This document shows positions 8,548 to 16,418 of a stretch of DNA of 64,000 nucleotides, one piece after another (positions within the stretch are counted from its first letter, which is position 1; each line of letters opens with the position of its first letter). This DNA comes from Alphaproteobacteria bacterium (GTDB taxonomy: Bacteria > Pseudomonadota > Alphaproteobacteria > SMXP01), in assembly GCA_028285305.1 (NCBI GenBank), contig JANQPV010000020.1, positions 123,230-187,229 of the forward strand. Direction: 5' to 3'. A program made the position numbers and the translations under genes. Below the pieces are notes generated by a model. That model was not told the DNA's origin, did not search any database, and saw only the letters and a list, made by a program, of their open reading frames with translations.

Positions 8548-9714
8548 ATGGGTTCTCTTACATCCGAGCAGGCCATCGAACAGGCCCAAGCGTTGGCTCC
8601 GCTCTTTCGCGACAAAGCACGCGAGGCAGAAGTGGCTCGGCGCCCCCTGGATGACGTCATTGACGCGGTGCGCGACAGCGGGCTCTATTCCATGATGGTG
8701 CCCCAGTCTCTGGGAGGACACGAACTTGATCTTGATACGTTCTTTGAGGTGACTCTTATCCTCTCCAAAGCCGATGCGTCGATGGGCTGGCTCACCGCCT
8801 TTTACATCGAGCATAATTTCTGGTTTCTCAAGTTTCCGCGTGAGGTGATTGATCGGTTGTTTGAGTCGGCGACCTATATACTGGCGCCCGCCTCCCTCAA
8901 TGTGGGTGCAGGAAAAGCCACCCGGGAAGACGGCGGGTTCCGTCTCAGCGGACGCTGGCAGTGGGGAACCGGCATTGTCCACGGAACATGGGTTATGGCG
9001 GGGGCACTCGCCGACGGTAAAGATGCTACGCCGACGCCCTATTTCTTCCTTATGCCGAGGGACGATGTTGAGCCGATCGACAACTGGCATATCGCCGGTA
9101 TGTGCGGCACCGGATCCTGGGACTTCGAGATTAAAGATGTGTTTGTCCCAAACGCCTATGCGGTGCCTTTTCTCGACTTGCTCAGCGTTACCAAGTCGGC
9201 TGATCCCGCATTTCAGGCTCCGCTCTATCAAACGCCGCTTCTCCCCATTCTTGGTCTGACGGCGGCCACACCTCAGCTGGGGGCGGCCCAAATGGCTCTC
9301 GAGGCCTACTGTGCACAGACGAAAGAGAAGATCGCGAAGAATGTGACACGGGTTGGAGTGGCGCCAGACTCGAAACATGTCGCCATCGCCGAGGCGGGAC
9401 TCACGATCGAAACCGCAGAGCTCCTGCTCCGAGATGTCCTGAAGGATATGATGGAAAATCGCGGCGACTGTAGCCTCGAAGACCGAAGCCGTTGGATGTC
9501 ACGTATGGCGCACGCTGTCTTTCTATGTCGGGGGGCGGTGCATACCATCAACGGCGCCGCGGGCGCGAGCGGGAATTTTTTGGATAATCCGATCCAAAGG
9601 GCGATGCGGGATGTCAACACCGCCTCGTGCCATGTTGTCTTCGACAAAGACGCTCGGTACGGTGACTATGGCAGGTTGTTGTTCGGTCAGGATCCGACCA
9701 ACATGTTGGTATAG
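8548..9714 (+). CDS. Class D flavin-dependent monooxygenase (acyl-CoA dehydrogenase fold)
   Basis: A 388-residue protein of the acyl-CoA-dehydrogenase-like monooxygenase group (HpaB/HsaA/DszC type), oxygenase component of two-component flavin systems. The N-terminal helical domain includes SLGGHELDLDTFFEVTLILSKADASMGW; the middle beta domain has GRWQWGTGIVHGTWVMAG, the usual flavin-site region, and the C-terminal helical bundle ends GNFLDNPIQRAMRDVNTASCHVVFD. No acyl-CoA-dehydrogenase catalytic Glu motif is present. AAGGAGG lies 5 nt before ATG 8548 (ATG 8545 is the alternative). A flavin reductase candidate follows 24 bp downstream. Likely hydroxylates a phenolic, steroid-derived or sulfur compound; substrate unknown. 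Confidence 0.82.
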   Translation: MGSLTSEQAIEQAQALAPLFRDKAREAEVARRPLDDVIDAVRDSGLYSMMVPQSLGGHELDLDTFFEVTLILSKADASMGWLTAFYIEHNFWFLKFPREVIDRLFESATYILAPASLNVGAGKATREDGGFRLSGRWQWGTGIVHGTWVMAGALADGKDATPTPYFFLMPRDDVEPIDNWHIAGMCGTGSWDFEIKDVFVPNAYAVPFLDLLSVTKSADPAFQAPLYQTPLLPILGLTAATPQLGAAQMALEAYCAQTKEKIAKNVTRVGVAPDSKHVAIAEAGLTIETAELLLRDVLKDMMENRGDCSLEDRSRWMSRMAHAVFLCRGAVHTINGAAGASGNFLDNPIQRAMRDVNTASCHVVFDKDARYGDYGRLLFGQDPTNMLV

Positions 9715-9738
9715 CGAACCATTTGAGGGGAATGCATC

Positions 9739-10389
9739 ATGACAAGGTTGCTTTATGTTGAAGCCAGTCCGCGCAAGCAAAACTCTTACTCTTCGCGTGT
9801 GGCGCAGGCATTTTTGGAAAGCTATCAGGAGACGCATCCTGACCATGACGTGGAGCAGTTCCCTCTCTTCCAGGTGGATCTGCCGCCCTTCACCGCAGAA
9901 GGAGCCGATCAGAAGATGGAGAACATCATGAACCGGTTCGCCGGCGGAGACGGGATTGAGGCGATTGGCGAATGGGCGGGGGTCATGGCGGAAATCGGCC
10001 GGCTCGAACGCGCGGACAAGGTTCTACTGTCCTCTCCGGTTTGGAATTATTCTTTACCTTATCGACTTAAACACTGGCTGGACCTGGTTGTGCAGGTGGG
10101 AGTGACAGTCCTCGTCAATGAAAAATTCGAGTATATCGGGCAGCTGATCGGGCGGCGCGTGCAGATCATCACGTCCAGCGGCAGTTCGTATGAAGAACGC
10201 TTCCCACTTCCAACGGATGGAACGAAGACGGACTTTATGCATCCCTATCTTGAGCACATTTTCAGATTTCTTGGGTTCGAGGACATCCGCACGCTCCGTG
10301 TGCATCCGACCGGCATCCCTGGACCTGATCTCGAAAAAATGGTCGCAGAAAAGGAGGAAGAAGCGCGGGCGGCGGCGAAGACGTTTTAG
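9739..10389 (+). CDS. FMN-dependent NADH:quinone oxidoreductase / azoreductase (AzoR-like)
   Basis: A 216-residue flavodoxin-fold protein. EASPRKQNSYSSRVA (residues 8-22) is the FMN phosphate loop, SSPVWNYSLPYRLKHWLD (about 98-115) is the AzoR-type isoalloxazine-contact motif, and SSGSSYEE (about 151) is the third FMN loop. Such enzymes reduce quinones, azo dyes or free flavin with NAD(P)H. Directly downstream of the class D monooxygenase and sharing its regulator, it could supply reduced FMN to that enzyme, although the usual partner is a flavin-reductase-like (split-barrel) protein. GAGGGG precedes the ATG. Confidence 0.82.
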   Translation: MTRLLYVEASPRKQNSYSSRVAQAFLESYQETHPDHDVEQFPLFQVDLPPFTAEGADQKMENIMNRFAGGDGIEAIGEWAGVMAEIGRLERADKVLLSSPVWNYSLPYRLKHWLDLVVQVGVTVLVNEKFEYIGQLIGRRVQIITSSGSSYEERFPLPTDGTKTDFMHPYLEHIFRFLGFEDIRTLRVHPTGIPGPDLEKMVAEKEEEARAAAKTF

Positions 10390-10559
10390 GCGTACGCTGC
10401 CACGTTACTCCATCATTTCAAAACCTTGAACGGCGCCTCGCTACCTAAGAGGTAATTGATCCGATTGCGTGCCAAATGTATGCAGCGGATGTGGAACCCG
10501 AGGATTAGATCCTTAGCGAGTCCGCACCCTCGAAGAGACAGCACCAGGAGCGGTACGAG

Positions 10560-10970
10560 GTGAGCGACTTTCAAGCCATGGTGGACGCCGGTGCCCATCT
10601 CCCGGAGCACATTCGCCCTTGGCTGTTATGGATGCAGGTGATTTTGTTTGTTGGGCCCATCGTGTTTATTCGCTATAGGGCCGCGCGGTGGCTCATACTT
10701 GCACAGATTGTGAATGTCGTCGTGGCCTATTCGGTTTTTGTTGCCGAAGGGAACGATATCACAAAATTGTTTGGTCTTGGTCATTTTGCTTGGCTCATAC
10801 CTCTCTGGTTCTTCGTGCGCGATATACCAACCGATAAGTGGCTTGCCTATCGCGTGTACGCTGGTATCGCAGCCATGACCATCGCCATCAGCTTGGTGTT
10901 CGACGTGCGCGATACCGCGCAATGGATCCTCGGAGATCGAGGGTCTCTTTTGGTGTACGACGATCCGTGA
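10560..10970 (+). CDS. Four-helix membrane protein of unknown function
   Basis: A 136-residue hydrophobic protein with four probable transmembrane helices (about residues 20-38, 43-62, 70-88 and 98-116): LWMQVILFVGPIVFI, WLILAQIVNVVVAYSVF, LGHFAWLIPLWFFV, and AGIAAMTIAISLVFDV. GTG 10560 is preceded by AGGAG at 9 nt; ATG 10578 is an alternative. I do not recognise a named family with confidence. It is 170 bp after the azoreductase and convergent with the LLM gene, so its pathway link is uncertain. Confidence 0.65.
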   Translation: MSDFQAMVDAGAHLPEHIRPWLLWMQVILFVGPIVFIRYRAARWLILAQIVNVVVAYSVFVAEGNDITKLFGLGHFAWLIPLWFFVRDIPTDKWLAYRVYAGIAAMTIAISLVFDVRDTAQWILGDRGSLLVYDDP

Positions 10971-11052
10971 GCCAAGCAGTCATCGCAGTTACTCAAGATT
11001 TGCAATCCGTGGACACATGTAAGTTTGTTTATCCATCTGAGACAGAGGGATC

Positions 11053-11985
11053 CTAAGTAATGATTTCCGATCGGTGCTGAGAAAGGAGACTTAGCATTTT
11101 CTCGTGATCACCCACGAGGCGCAACACCAAATGGTCTGCGCCTGCCTCGACATAAGACCGCAAGAATGTGAGCACGTCGTCGAGCGCGCCTCCGCAGCAT
11201 GATTGGAATTGGCGCATGATGTTGGCGGGCACTGAGTAATAGTCCTCCAAGTATCTGTTGATGCGGGTATCGGCGGTGCTCGGATCATCCTCGATCGCGA
11301 TTGTGAGATATATTGCTGACGTGAGATTGCTTCGGCCGGCGGCCTTTGTGGCTTCTAAAAAGATCTGCCGATTCGAAGAGAATCCCTCCGGATTTGGACC
11401 AATCGGAAACCAGCCATCATAGTGTTTCGCCGCCCGTTCGATTCCTACGGGAACGCTGCTCGCCATCCAAATGGGCGGACCTCCCGGGCGGTGTGGGACG
11501 GGCGCCAAGCGGCTGGGCTCGACTTTCCAGAGACCCTCCCAACTTACTTCTTGTCCGCTCCACAATGCCCGGCAAAGCTCAAACCCTTCCATCATGCGGC
11601 CGACCCGTTTTTCGAAGGGGACACCGGCGGCTTGAAATTCGGCGCGGACGGACGGGGCATCCGCGGCAATTCCGGCACCCACGACGAGGCGGCCTTCGCT
11701 GATTTGATCGATCGTCGCCAATTGTTGGGCCAGGATCACAGGATTGCGTAGCATGGGGAGCAGGACCGCTGTGCCCATTTCAATACGCGGAACCGCCGCC
11801 GCTACACCGGCCAAAAGCGTGAGGGGATCGTGACGGGGCCGCGCTGTCAAAGAGTCGCCCGCCCAGACCGAGTCAAATCCAAAGCCCTCAGCGCGCTTTG
11901 CGGCTTCGATCAGTGACCGTGCGCTGTGGTCGTTCTTCATGATGCCTTCCCGCGTGGGGAGCAGGTATCCAAATTTTGGCGACAT
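11053..11985 (-). CDS. LLM class flavin-dependent oxidoreductase
   Basis: A 310-residue luciferase-like monooxygenase family protein (TIM barrel). FGYLLPTREG forms strand 1, GFDSVWAGDSL strand 2, and ISEGRLVVGAGIAADA is the conserved flavin/F420-binding segment; GGPPIWMASS follows. Family members use FMNH2 or coenzyme F420. ATG 11983-11985 (MSPKFGYLL) was chosen because the barrel starts here and GAGGA lies upstream. It is divergent from a second LLM gene at 12087, with a short dyad between. A neighbouring PNPOx-like and a Ddn-like protein make F420 use worth considering. Confidence 0.85.
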   Translation of the reverse strand: MSPKFGYLLPTREGIMKNDHSARSLIEAAKRAEGFGFDSVWAGDSLTARPRHDPLTLLAGVAAAVPRIEMGTAVLLPMLRNPVILAQQLATIDQISEGRLVVGAGIAADAPSVRAEFQAAGVPFEKRVGRMMEGFELCRALWSGQEVSWEGLWKVEPSRLAPVPHRPGGPPIWMASSVPVGIERAAKHYDGWFPIGPNPEGFSSNRQIFLEATKAAGRSNLTSAIYLTIAIEDDPSTADTRINRYLEDYYSVPANIMRQFQSCCGGALDDVLTFLRSYVEAGADHLVLRLVGDHEKMLSLLSQHRSEIIT

Positions 11986-12022
11986 AGTTTGGTCCTCAAC
12001 AAATGAGTCGGTGGCGAGAATA

Positions 12023-12041
12023 CACAAACGATTATTTTGTG
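12023..12041. promoter_or_regulatory. Dyad between divergent LLM genes
   Basis: CACAAA (12023-12028) and TTTGTG (12036-12041) form a 6-7-6 inverted repeat in the 101-bp divergent intergenic space. Short enough to arise by chance; listed as a possible operator for both LLM promoters. Confidence 0.3.
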
Positions 12042-12086
12042 CTACGTCGGTGACGGCATACCTGTTTCACGCAAAAGGGCTATTCC

Positions 12087-12920
12087 ATGAAAATCGGCGT
12101 TTCACTTCCCGTTCGCGAAATGAAGGACGACTTGCCGTCAATCGTCAAGTTCGCTCAGCTTGCTGAGGAGCTAGGCTATTCCCATCTTCGCGTTCCCGAC
12201 CTCGTAATGCGACCCAACAGCGGCCACCTGCACGAGCCCATGACATTGATGGCCTATATTGCCGCCAAGACTGAGCGGATCGAACTGGTTCCGTCCGTAA
12301 TCGTGTTGCCTTCCCGGCAGACGGTCTATGTTGCGAAACAGGCCGCAGAAGTGGATGTGCTTTCGGGTGGACGTCTGCGATTGGGGGTCGGCGTGGGCGG
12401 CAGTAAAGAAGAATATGAGGCCCTTGGCGAAGACTTTGCGACACGGGGCGCGCGCTGCAATGAGCAGTTGGCGCTACTCAAAAAACTGTGGACGGAAGAT
12501 GAGGTTGAGTTCTCAGGGCGTTGGCATACGATTTCAGGTCTGGGGCTCAATCCCCTTCCCGTGCAACGGCCTATCCCTGTCTGGATCGGAGCAATTCCAA
12601 TCCCCAGCGAGCCCGTCGTCAAACGAATTGGAACGTATGCAGATGGCTGGTTTGTGCTGTGCTCGCCTGAGGAGTTTTATGAGGTGAAGAGCGGTATCGA
12701 CCAAGCAGCAACGGTGGCCGGTAGAACGCCGGAAGACATCGGAACGGAGGCCGGTGTGGCCGTCGTTGGTCCCCGCGAAGCGGAATGGCAAGACCGCGTG
12801 CGCGGATGGCAGGAGATCGGGCTGACGCATCTTTGCCTGCGGACCTTGGGAGGTGAACTGACGCCTCAGCAACATCTTGATAAGCTTAGAGAAATTGTTC
12901 CGGACATTCCAAGACAATAG
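12087..12920 (+). CDS. LLM class flavin-dependent oxidoreductase
   Basis: A 277-residue luciferase-like oxidoreductase. MKIGVSLPVREM is strand 1, ELGYSHLRVPDLV strand 2, VPSVIVLPSRQTVYVAKQA and LSGGRLRLGVGVGGSKEEYEALG carry the typical cofactor-pocket sequence, and LNPLPVQRPIPVWIGA follows. About 30-60 residues shorter than many LLM proteins but with all core strands. Divergent from the LLM gene at 11985 and upstream of two FDOR genes. Reaction unknown: could be an F420- or FMN-dependent reductase, dehydrogenase or monooxygenase. Confidence 0.85.
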   Translation: MKIGVSLPVREMKDDLPSIVKFAQLAEELGYSHLRVPDLVMRPNSGHLHEPMTLMAYIAAKTERIELVPSVIVLPSRQTVYVAKQAAEVDVLSGGRLRLGVGVGGSKEEYEALGEDFATRGARCNEQLALLKKLWTEDEVEFSGRWHTISGLGLNPLPVQRPIPVWIGAIPIPSEPVVKRIGTYADGWFVLCSPEEFYEVKSGIDQAATVAGRTPEDIGTEAGVAVVGPREAEWQDRVRGWQEIGLTHLCLRTLGGELTPQQHLDKLREIVPDIPRQ

Positions 12921-12988
12921 TTCTTTTCCAAGTGCTCCTGAGTTTCACAACCCATCCTCCATTCCGATAATGCATATCTCTTCCCGCT

Positions 12989-13041
12989 TTTAGGTCTTTG
13001 ACATAATTTCATACAAACTACTATTATGTCGATGACCTAAA
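12989..13041 (+). promoter_or_regulatory. Sigma70-like promoter overlapped by paired inverted sites
   Basis: A -35 TTGACA (12998-13003), 18-bp spacer and -10 TATTAT (13022-13027) precede the FDOR gene at 13050. Arms 12989-13007 and 13023-13041 are inverted repeats matching at 17 of 19 positions. Each arm also contains its own small dyad, GTCtttGAC (12994-13002) and GTCgatGAC (13028-13036), with centres 34 bp apart and lying on the -35 and just downstream of the -10. This is a classic repressor arrangement; the regulator is not identifiable here. Confidence 0.65.
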
Positions 13042-13049
13042 TTGATAAA

Positions 13050-13487
13050 ATGGACCTTACGATGCCCTCTCCTTTTTCTTCTGACGCAGAACGCGGCGCC
13101 TTTCTCGCCGAGCCTCGCCTTGCAATCCTCATTTCGTCGCGTCTAGACCACTCTCCCATTGGAGTTCCTGTATGGTTTGATTGGAACGGTAAGCACATCA
13201 AGATGTTTGCGGACAAGTCATCGCCCAAAGTACGCAGGCTGAAGGCGAATCCCCGCGTTTCCGTCTTGGTTACCAATCGGCTTGACGAAAAGGAAGCCTG
13301 GGTCGCGTTCGACGGTGACATCACCATTTCAGAAGAAGGGGCATTCGCGTTGGCCGAAAAACTCGCACCGCGCTATTGGGATTTGGACGATAAGGAAAAA
13401 CGCGCCACATTCGACCTATGGAAATCAGCGCCCGATGCGTTTTGTCTCTTGTCGATGAAGCCTGAGAAGATACGCAGCGGTGCCTGA
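13050..13487 (+). CDS. Pyridoxamine 5'-phosphate oxidase-like split-barrel flavoprotein (FDOR)
   Basis: A 145-residue split beta-barrel protein. FLAEPRLAILISSRLDHSPIGVPVWFDWNGKHIKMFADKSSPKVRRLKANP shows the family order: barrel strands, then the short helix with RRLKANPRVSVLV used in phosphate binding. Members bind FMN, F420 or haem. A second in-frame ATG is at 13062 and no clear ribosome site precedes either; the predicted transcript start would be only about 15 nt upstream. It is followed after 32 bp by a Ddn-like gene, probably one operon under the dyad-bearing promoter at 12989-13041. Confidence 0.78.
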   Translation: MDLTMPSPFSSDAERGAFLAEPRLAILISSRLDHSPIGVPVWFDWNGKHIKMFADKSSPKVRRLKANPRVSVLVTNRLDEKEAWVAFDGDITISEEGAFALAEKLAPRYWDLDDKEKRATFDLWKSAPDAFCLLSMKPEKIRSGA

Positions 13488-13519
13488 GCGCAGGAACCAA
13501 CTTTGATTGGGAGACGGGG

Positions 13520-13966
13520 ATGTCCACTTTGCTCTATAGAATTATCAATCCCATCGTGAAGGCGCTTCTTCGCTCGCCCCTTCACGGTGTGATGAGCGGC
13601 AACACTCTGATCATTGAGTTTACAGGCCGTAAATCTGGGCGTTCGCTCAGCACGCCGATCAGCTATTGGGAGAATGAGGGCCGCGTGCATGCATTCACGT
13701 CTAAGGCGAGCAAGTGGTGGCTGAATCTGCAGAACGAAGCACAGGTTCATCTCGTGATTAAGGGCAAGCGTATTGCAACCGTCGCCCATGTCGAATCGGA
13801 AGATCTTGAGACAATTATTCGTATGCAAACCGCGTTTTTGAGAGCCGTTCCGCGCGATGCTCAGTTTGCTGGCGTGAGATTAGATGAAAACGGAGAACCA
13901 AACGCGGACGATATTCGGGCGAATGCCGGCGAGATGGTCTATTTGAACTTTGGGTTGGGTCAATAG
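13520..13966 (+). CDS. Nitroreductase/deazaflavin-dependent oxidoreductase family protein (Ddn-like)
   Basis: A 148-residue split-barrel protein of the Ddn/FDOR-A group. LIIEFTGRKSGRSLSTPISYW (about residues 29-49) contains the TGRKSG phosphate-contact motif that in characterised members binds F420 or menaquinone-like partners; SKASKWWLNLQ is the usual K-x-W-x-x-N-L element. A hydrophobic N-terminal helix (LLYRIINPIVKALLRS) is common in the family. Known mainly from actinobacteria, less often in proteobacteria. GGAG precedes the ATG. Convergent with the large LuxR/hydrolase gene. Confidence 0.78.
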   Translation: MSTLLYRIINPIVKALLRSPLHGVMSGNTLIIEFTGRKSGRSLSTPISYWENEGRVHAFTSKASKWWLNLQNEAQVHLVIKGKRIATVAHVESEDLETIIRMQTAFLRAVPRDAQFAGVRLDENGEPNADDIRANAGEMVYLNFGLGQ

Positions 13967-14050
13967 AGTCTCCGTCGGCAGAGGTGTGTAGAATGAGGAG
14001 AGCTGTGAGGGGACGACTTAGCAGAGATGAGCCCATACTTCAGATAAAGT

Positions 14051-15868
14051 TCAAACGAATTCCGCAACAGCCTCGAGTAAAACATCAGAGCGGTGGAGCA
14101 TGAACTGCCCACCCTCGGCTTCGGTCACGGGAAAGTCGTGAGTCGCGGCAAACGATTTGACATCTTCAATGGACACGACCGTGTCGTCGGGCGAATGGAA
14201 AATGCGCACCGGACACCGAACTTCACTTGGGCTGTTAGGCCACTGGGCTAGCAAAACCTGCGAGTCCATGCAGAAGCCATGAGGGCCTGCCGACACCGCG
14301 TGATGCACGCCTTCGAGTGCGACTTGCCGGATCAATGGATCCCGAAGCGCGTCCAGGTCTGCCGGAGATGATTTGTACAGGGCGTACAAAAAACGATCTT
14401 CATGTCCCGCCTTTATCTGAGATATACCGGCCCGCACAAGAAACGGCAGAAGTTTGGGCGTGTGTAGCGCCGTATACGCGATCACACGCTGGCGCGGCGG
14501 AAGAGATCTGATTTGGCGCGCTTCGACTATGGGAATAGCTCCGCTTACGGATATGATGGCGCGCGTAAGTTCTGGTCGGAAGGCGGCAAATTGGAAAGCA
14601 TAGACCGCACCCATCATGTGCCCAGCAATGACGGCATGCTCTACTTTCAAGCAGGCCAACAACTCGTTCACATCCTCATTGAGGCGTTTGCAGACCCAGT
14701 CTACTGAATCCATCCGCAGTCGATCGGATCCGCCGTATCCGGGACGAGAGGGAGCAATAATTCGCAAACCGCGGTCGCGAGCGTGTTCGGCGATCTTGCT
14801 AGAAAGGCGTGGGCCGCTCAAAATTCCGTGAAAGAACAAAACTGGTGTTCCGCTGGGATCGCCCAACTCAAAATACGAAAGGCACCGACCATCCGACAAT
14901 TGGAACGTGCGTTCGACTGCATGATCCTTGGGAGTGCTGAGAACATCCGTCTTTGGAAAGTCAGCATGATCGACCAGAGCATGAGTGAAACAGAAGGAGA
15001 GGATGAGACGGACCAAATCGCTTTGCCCCGACGTTCCAGTTTTGCGAAAGATAGATTTCAGTTGAGATCTGACCGTGTCGACACTTGTTCCCCGCGTATC
15101 GGCGATCCACTGAAGTGTCACTCCCGAGGCAAGCGCGGATACGATGTCAGTTTCAGCACTGGTCAGTGAAAACATATCCGTGAGCTGTGTGCGTAACTCA
15201 TTTGTAAGCTGAGGAGAAACGAAAATCAGCAAATGGCGGTCTTGTTTCGTCTTACTTGACCGGGAACCTATCGTCAGTTTATGGCCGATCAAAATATAAG
15301 TTTGGCGATTGCTTTGATGGGTCATTCTGGCTGACAGAGATGCGAAATGCTCCCCGCCAGAACGGAGCCAGGCCCGCACATCGCTTTCGGCGCCTTCATC
15401 GCCCAGTAGAGATTTCAGGTCCAGTTGCCGGTCGGGCCCAAGCGGGACTGCCAGAGATGAAGTTAGACTATTCTTCGCGACGACGCACCCGCTTGCGTTC
15501 AGTACAATCGCAGGGCTCGGGATGTGTTCGAGGAACTCTTGCTCCGTGTTCGTTTCCTTGGACCGGGTTCCTACTTGCTCGAGAATCTCAAACGCTTGGG
15601 AAAAGTGCGTCTCTACTTGGCGATGGATCAGCTTAATGCGACTTGTACTAGCGATGAAATCCCGCGGCGAGCCAGCGGTAAGGTAAGCCTGCCAGGTGTC
15701 GAGAAGCTGATCGTAGTGCAGGGGGTCGAGGGCCGCAGCGTAAGTGTCGCTAACGAGTTGCTCGACTGCCGGTCGACCCGCCGGATGGGTTGAAACGGCC
15801 GCCGCTTGCCTCTCCTTTTGATTGAGTTCCCCTTCTGCGCTCAGACCCTCTTCCTGCTCGTTTGCCAT
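14051..15868 (-). CDS. PAS-like / LuxR-HTH / alpha-beta-hydrolase fusion regulator with Met in place of the nucleophile Ser
   Basis: A 605-residue three-part protein. Residues 1-110 are helical; 115-215 look like a PAS-type sensor (IPSPAIVLNASGCVVAKN). A LuxR/GerE HTH follows at about 231-290 (LTSAETDIVSALASG, then SVDTVRSQLKSIFRKTG). Residues 320-605 are an alpha/beta hydrolase: FFHGILSGPR oxyanion loop, PSRPGYGGSD, nucleophile elbow, D561/D562 as the acid and H592 as the His. The elbow reads G415-H-M417-M-G419 instead of G-x-S-x-G, so catalysis by the normal mechanism is unlikely. I infer a ligand-sensing transcription factor. GGGGA precedes ATG 15866-15868. It is divergent from a small exported protein at 16005. 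Confidence 0.82.
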   Translation of the reverse strand: MANEQEEGLSAEGELNQKERQAAAVSTHPAGRPAVEQLVSDTYAAALDPLHYDQLLDTWQAYLTAGSPRDFIASTSRIKLIHRQVETHFSQAFEILEQVGTRSKETNTEQEFLEHIPSPAIVLNASGCVVAKNSLTSSLAVPLGPDRQLDLKSLLGDEGAESDVRAWLRSGGEHFASLSARMTHQSNRQTYILIGHKLTIGSRSSKTKQDRHLLIFVSPQLTNELRTQLTDMFSLTSAETDIVSALASGVTLQWIADTRGTSVDTVRSQLKSIFRKTGTSGQSDLVRLILSFCFTHALVDHADFPKTDVLSTPKDHAVERTFQLSDGRCLSYFELGDPSGTPVLFFHGILSGPRLSSKIAEHARDRGLRIIAPSRPGYGGSDRLRMDSVDWVCKRLNEDVNELLACLKVEHAVIAGHMMGAVYAFQFAAFRPELTRAIISVSGAIPIVEARQIRSLPPRQRVIAYTALHTPKLLPFLVRAGISQIKAGHEDRFLYALYKSSPADLDALRDPLIRQVALEGVHHAVSAGPHGFCMDSQVLLAQWPNSPSEVRCPVRIFHSPDDTVVSIEDVKSFAATHDFPVTEAEGGQFMLHRSDVLLEAVAEFV

Positions 15869-16004
15869 TGAATTTCCCCAGTTTTAGCGCCCTTTTGGTC
15901 TTATGACCTCCACTTTACCCCATTTGGGGGATGTATTGAAATGCGGGGTCCTCCAAGTTCAGGCTCGCAAATGCGCAGCGCTTCGACAGGAAAGTCACGA
16001 TTGG

Positions 16005-16238
16005 ATGAAAAAGAGATATTGGGTTCCGATTGCGATCTCAACACTCATGGCGATCTGGGGGTACGCCCAAGCGGCGCGCGCGCTCACTCTTCCCGAAGCT
16101 CATTTGGCGTTGGAGGCTTCGGCCTTCAACGCCGCTTTTTTTGTAGATCCTGTTAAGCCTGAAACTGCCTTCAACTGGCTGGCACAGACTCTTGAAACAG
16201 AGGGCCCAAATACGTGTCCTGAGAGTACGGCGAGGTGA
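16005..16238 (+). CDS. Small exported protein of unknown function
   Basis: A 77-residue reading frame with a convincing signal peptide (MKKRYWVPIAISTLMAIWG, cleavage probably after AQA or ARA near residue 25) and a mature part LTLPEAHLALEASAFNAAFF... with one Cys near the C-terminus (NTCPESTAR). ATG 16005 was chosen because it gives the signal peptide; AGGAAAG lies about 11 nt upstream. No family recognised. Divergent from the LuxR/hydrolase regulator by 136 bp. It could be a genuine small secreted protein or the 5' remnant of a longer one. Confidence 0.4.
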   Translation: MKKRYWVPIAISTLMAIWGYAQAARALTLPEAHLALEASAFNAAFFVDPVKPETAFNWLAQTLETEGPNTCPESTAR

Positions 16239-16418
16239 GTTCGTCATCACTATCGCTTGTTTCTGGACACGGCGCGGGACAACCGAGATCAAGTTGGAAG
16301 CGACACTTATGTGCTTCTGGTGTAGTCCCAGAATCCAAGGAGCGTCAAAACTCAGTTTTAGATAATGGGCAACACTTTCGGACGGATGACCGGCTCACGA
16401 TCTAAACAACGTCGATTG

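Noticed and set aside
8470..9378. Minus-strand open frame of 302 codons opposite the flavin monooxygenase
   Set aside because: Overlaps the operator palindrome and a well-supported gene; no ribosome site or homology-like features.
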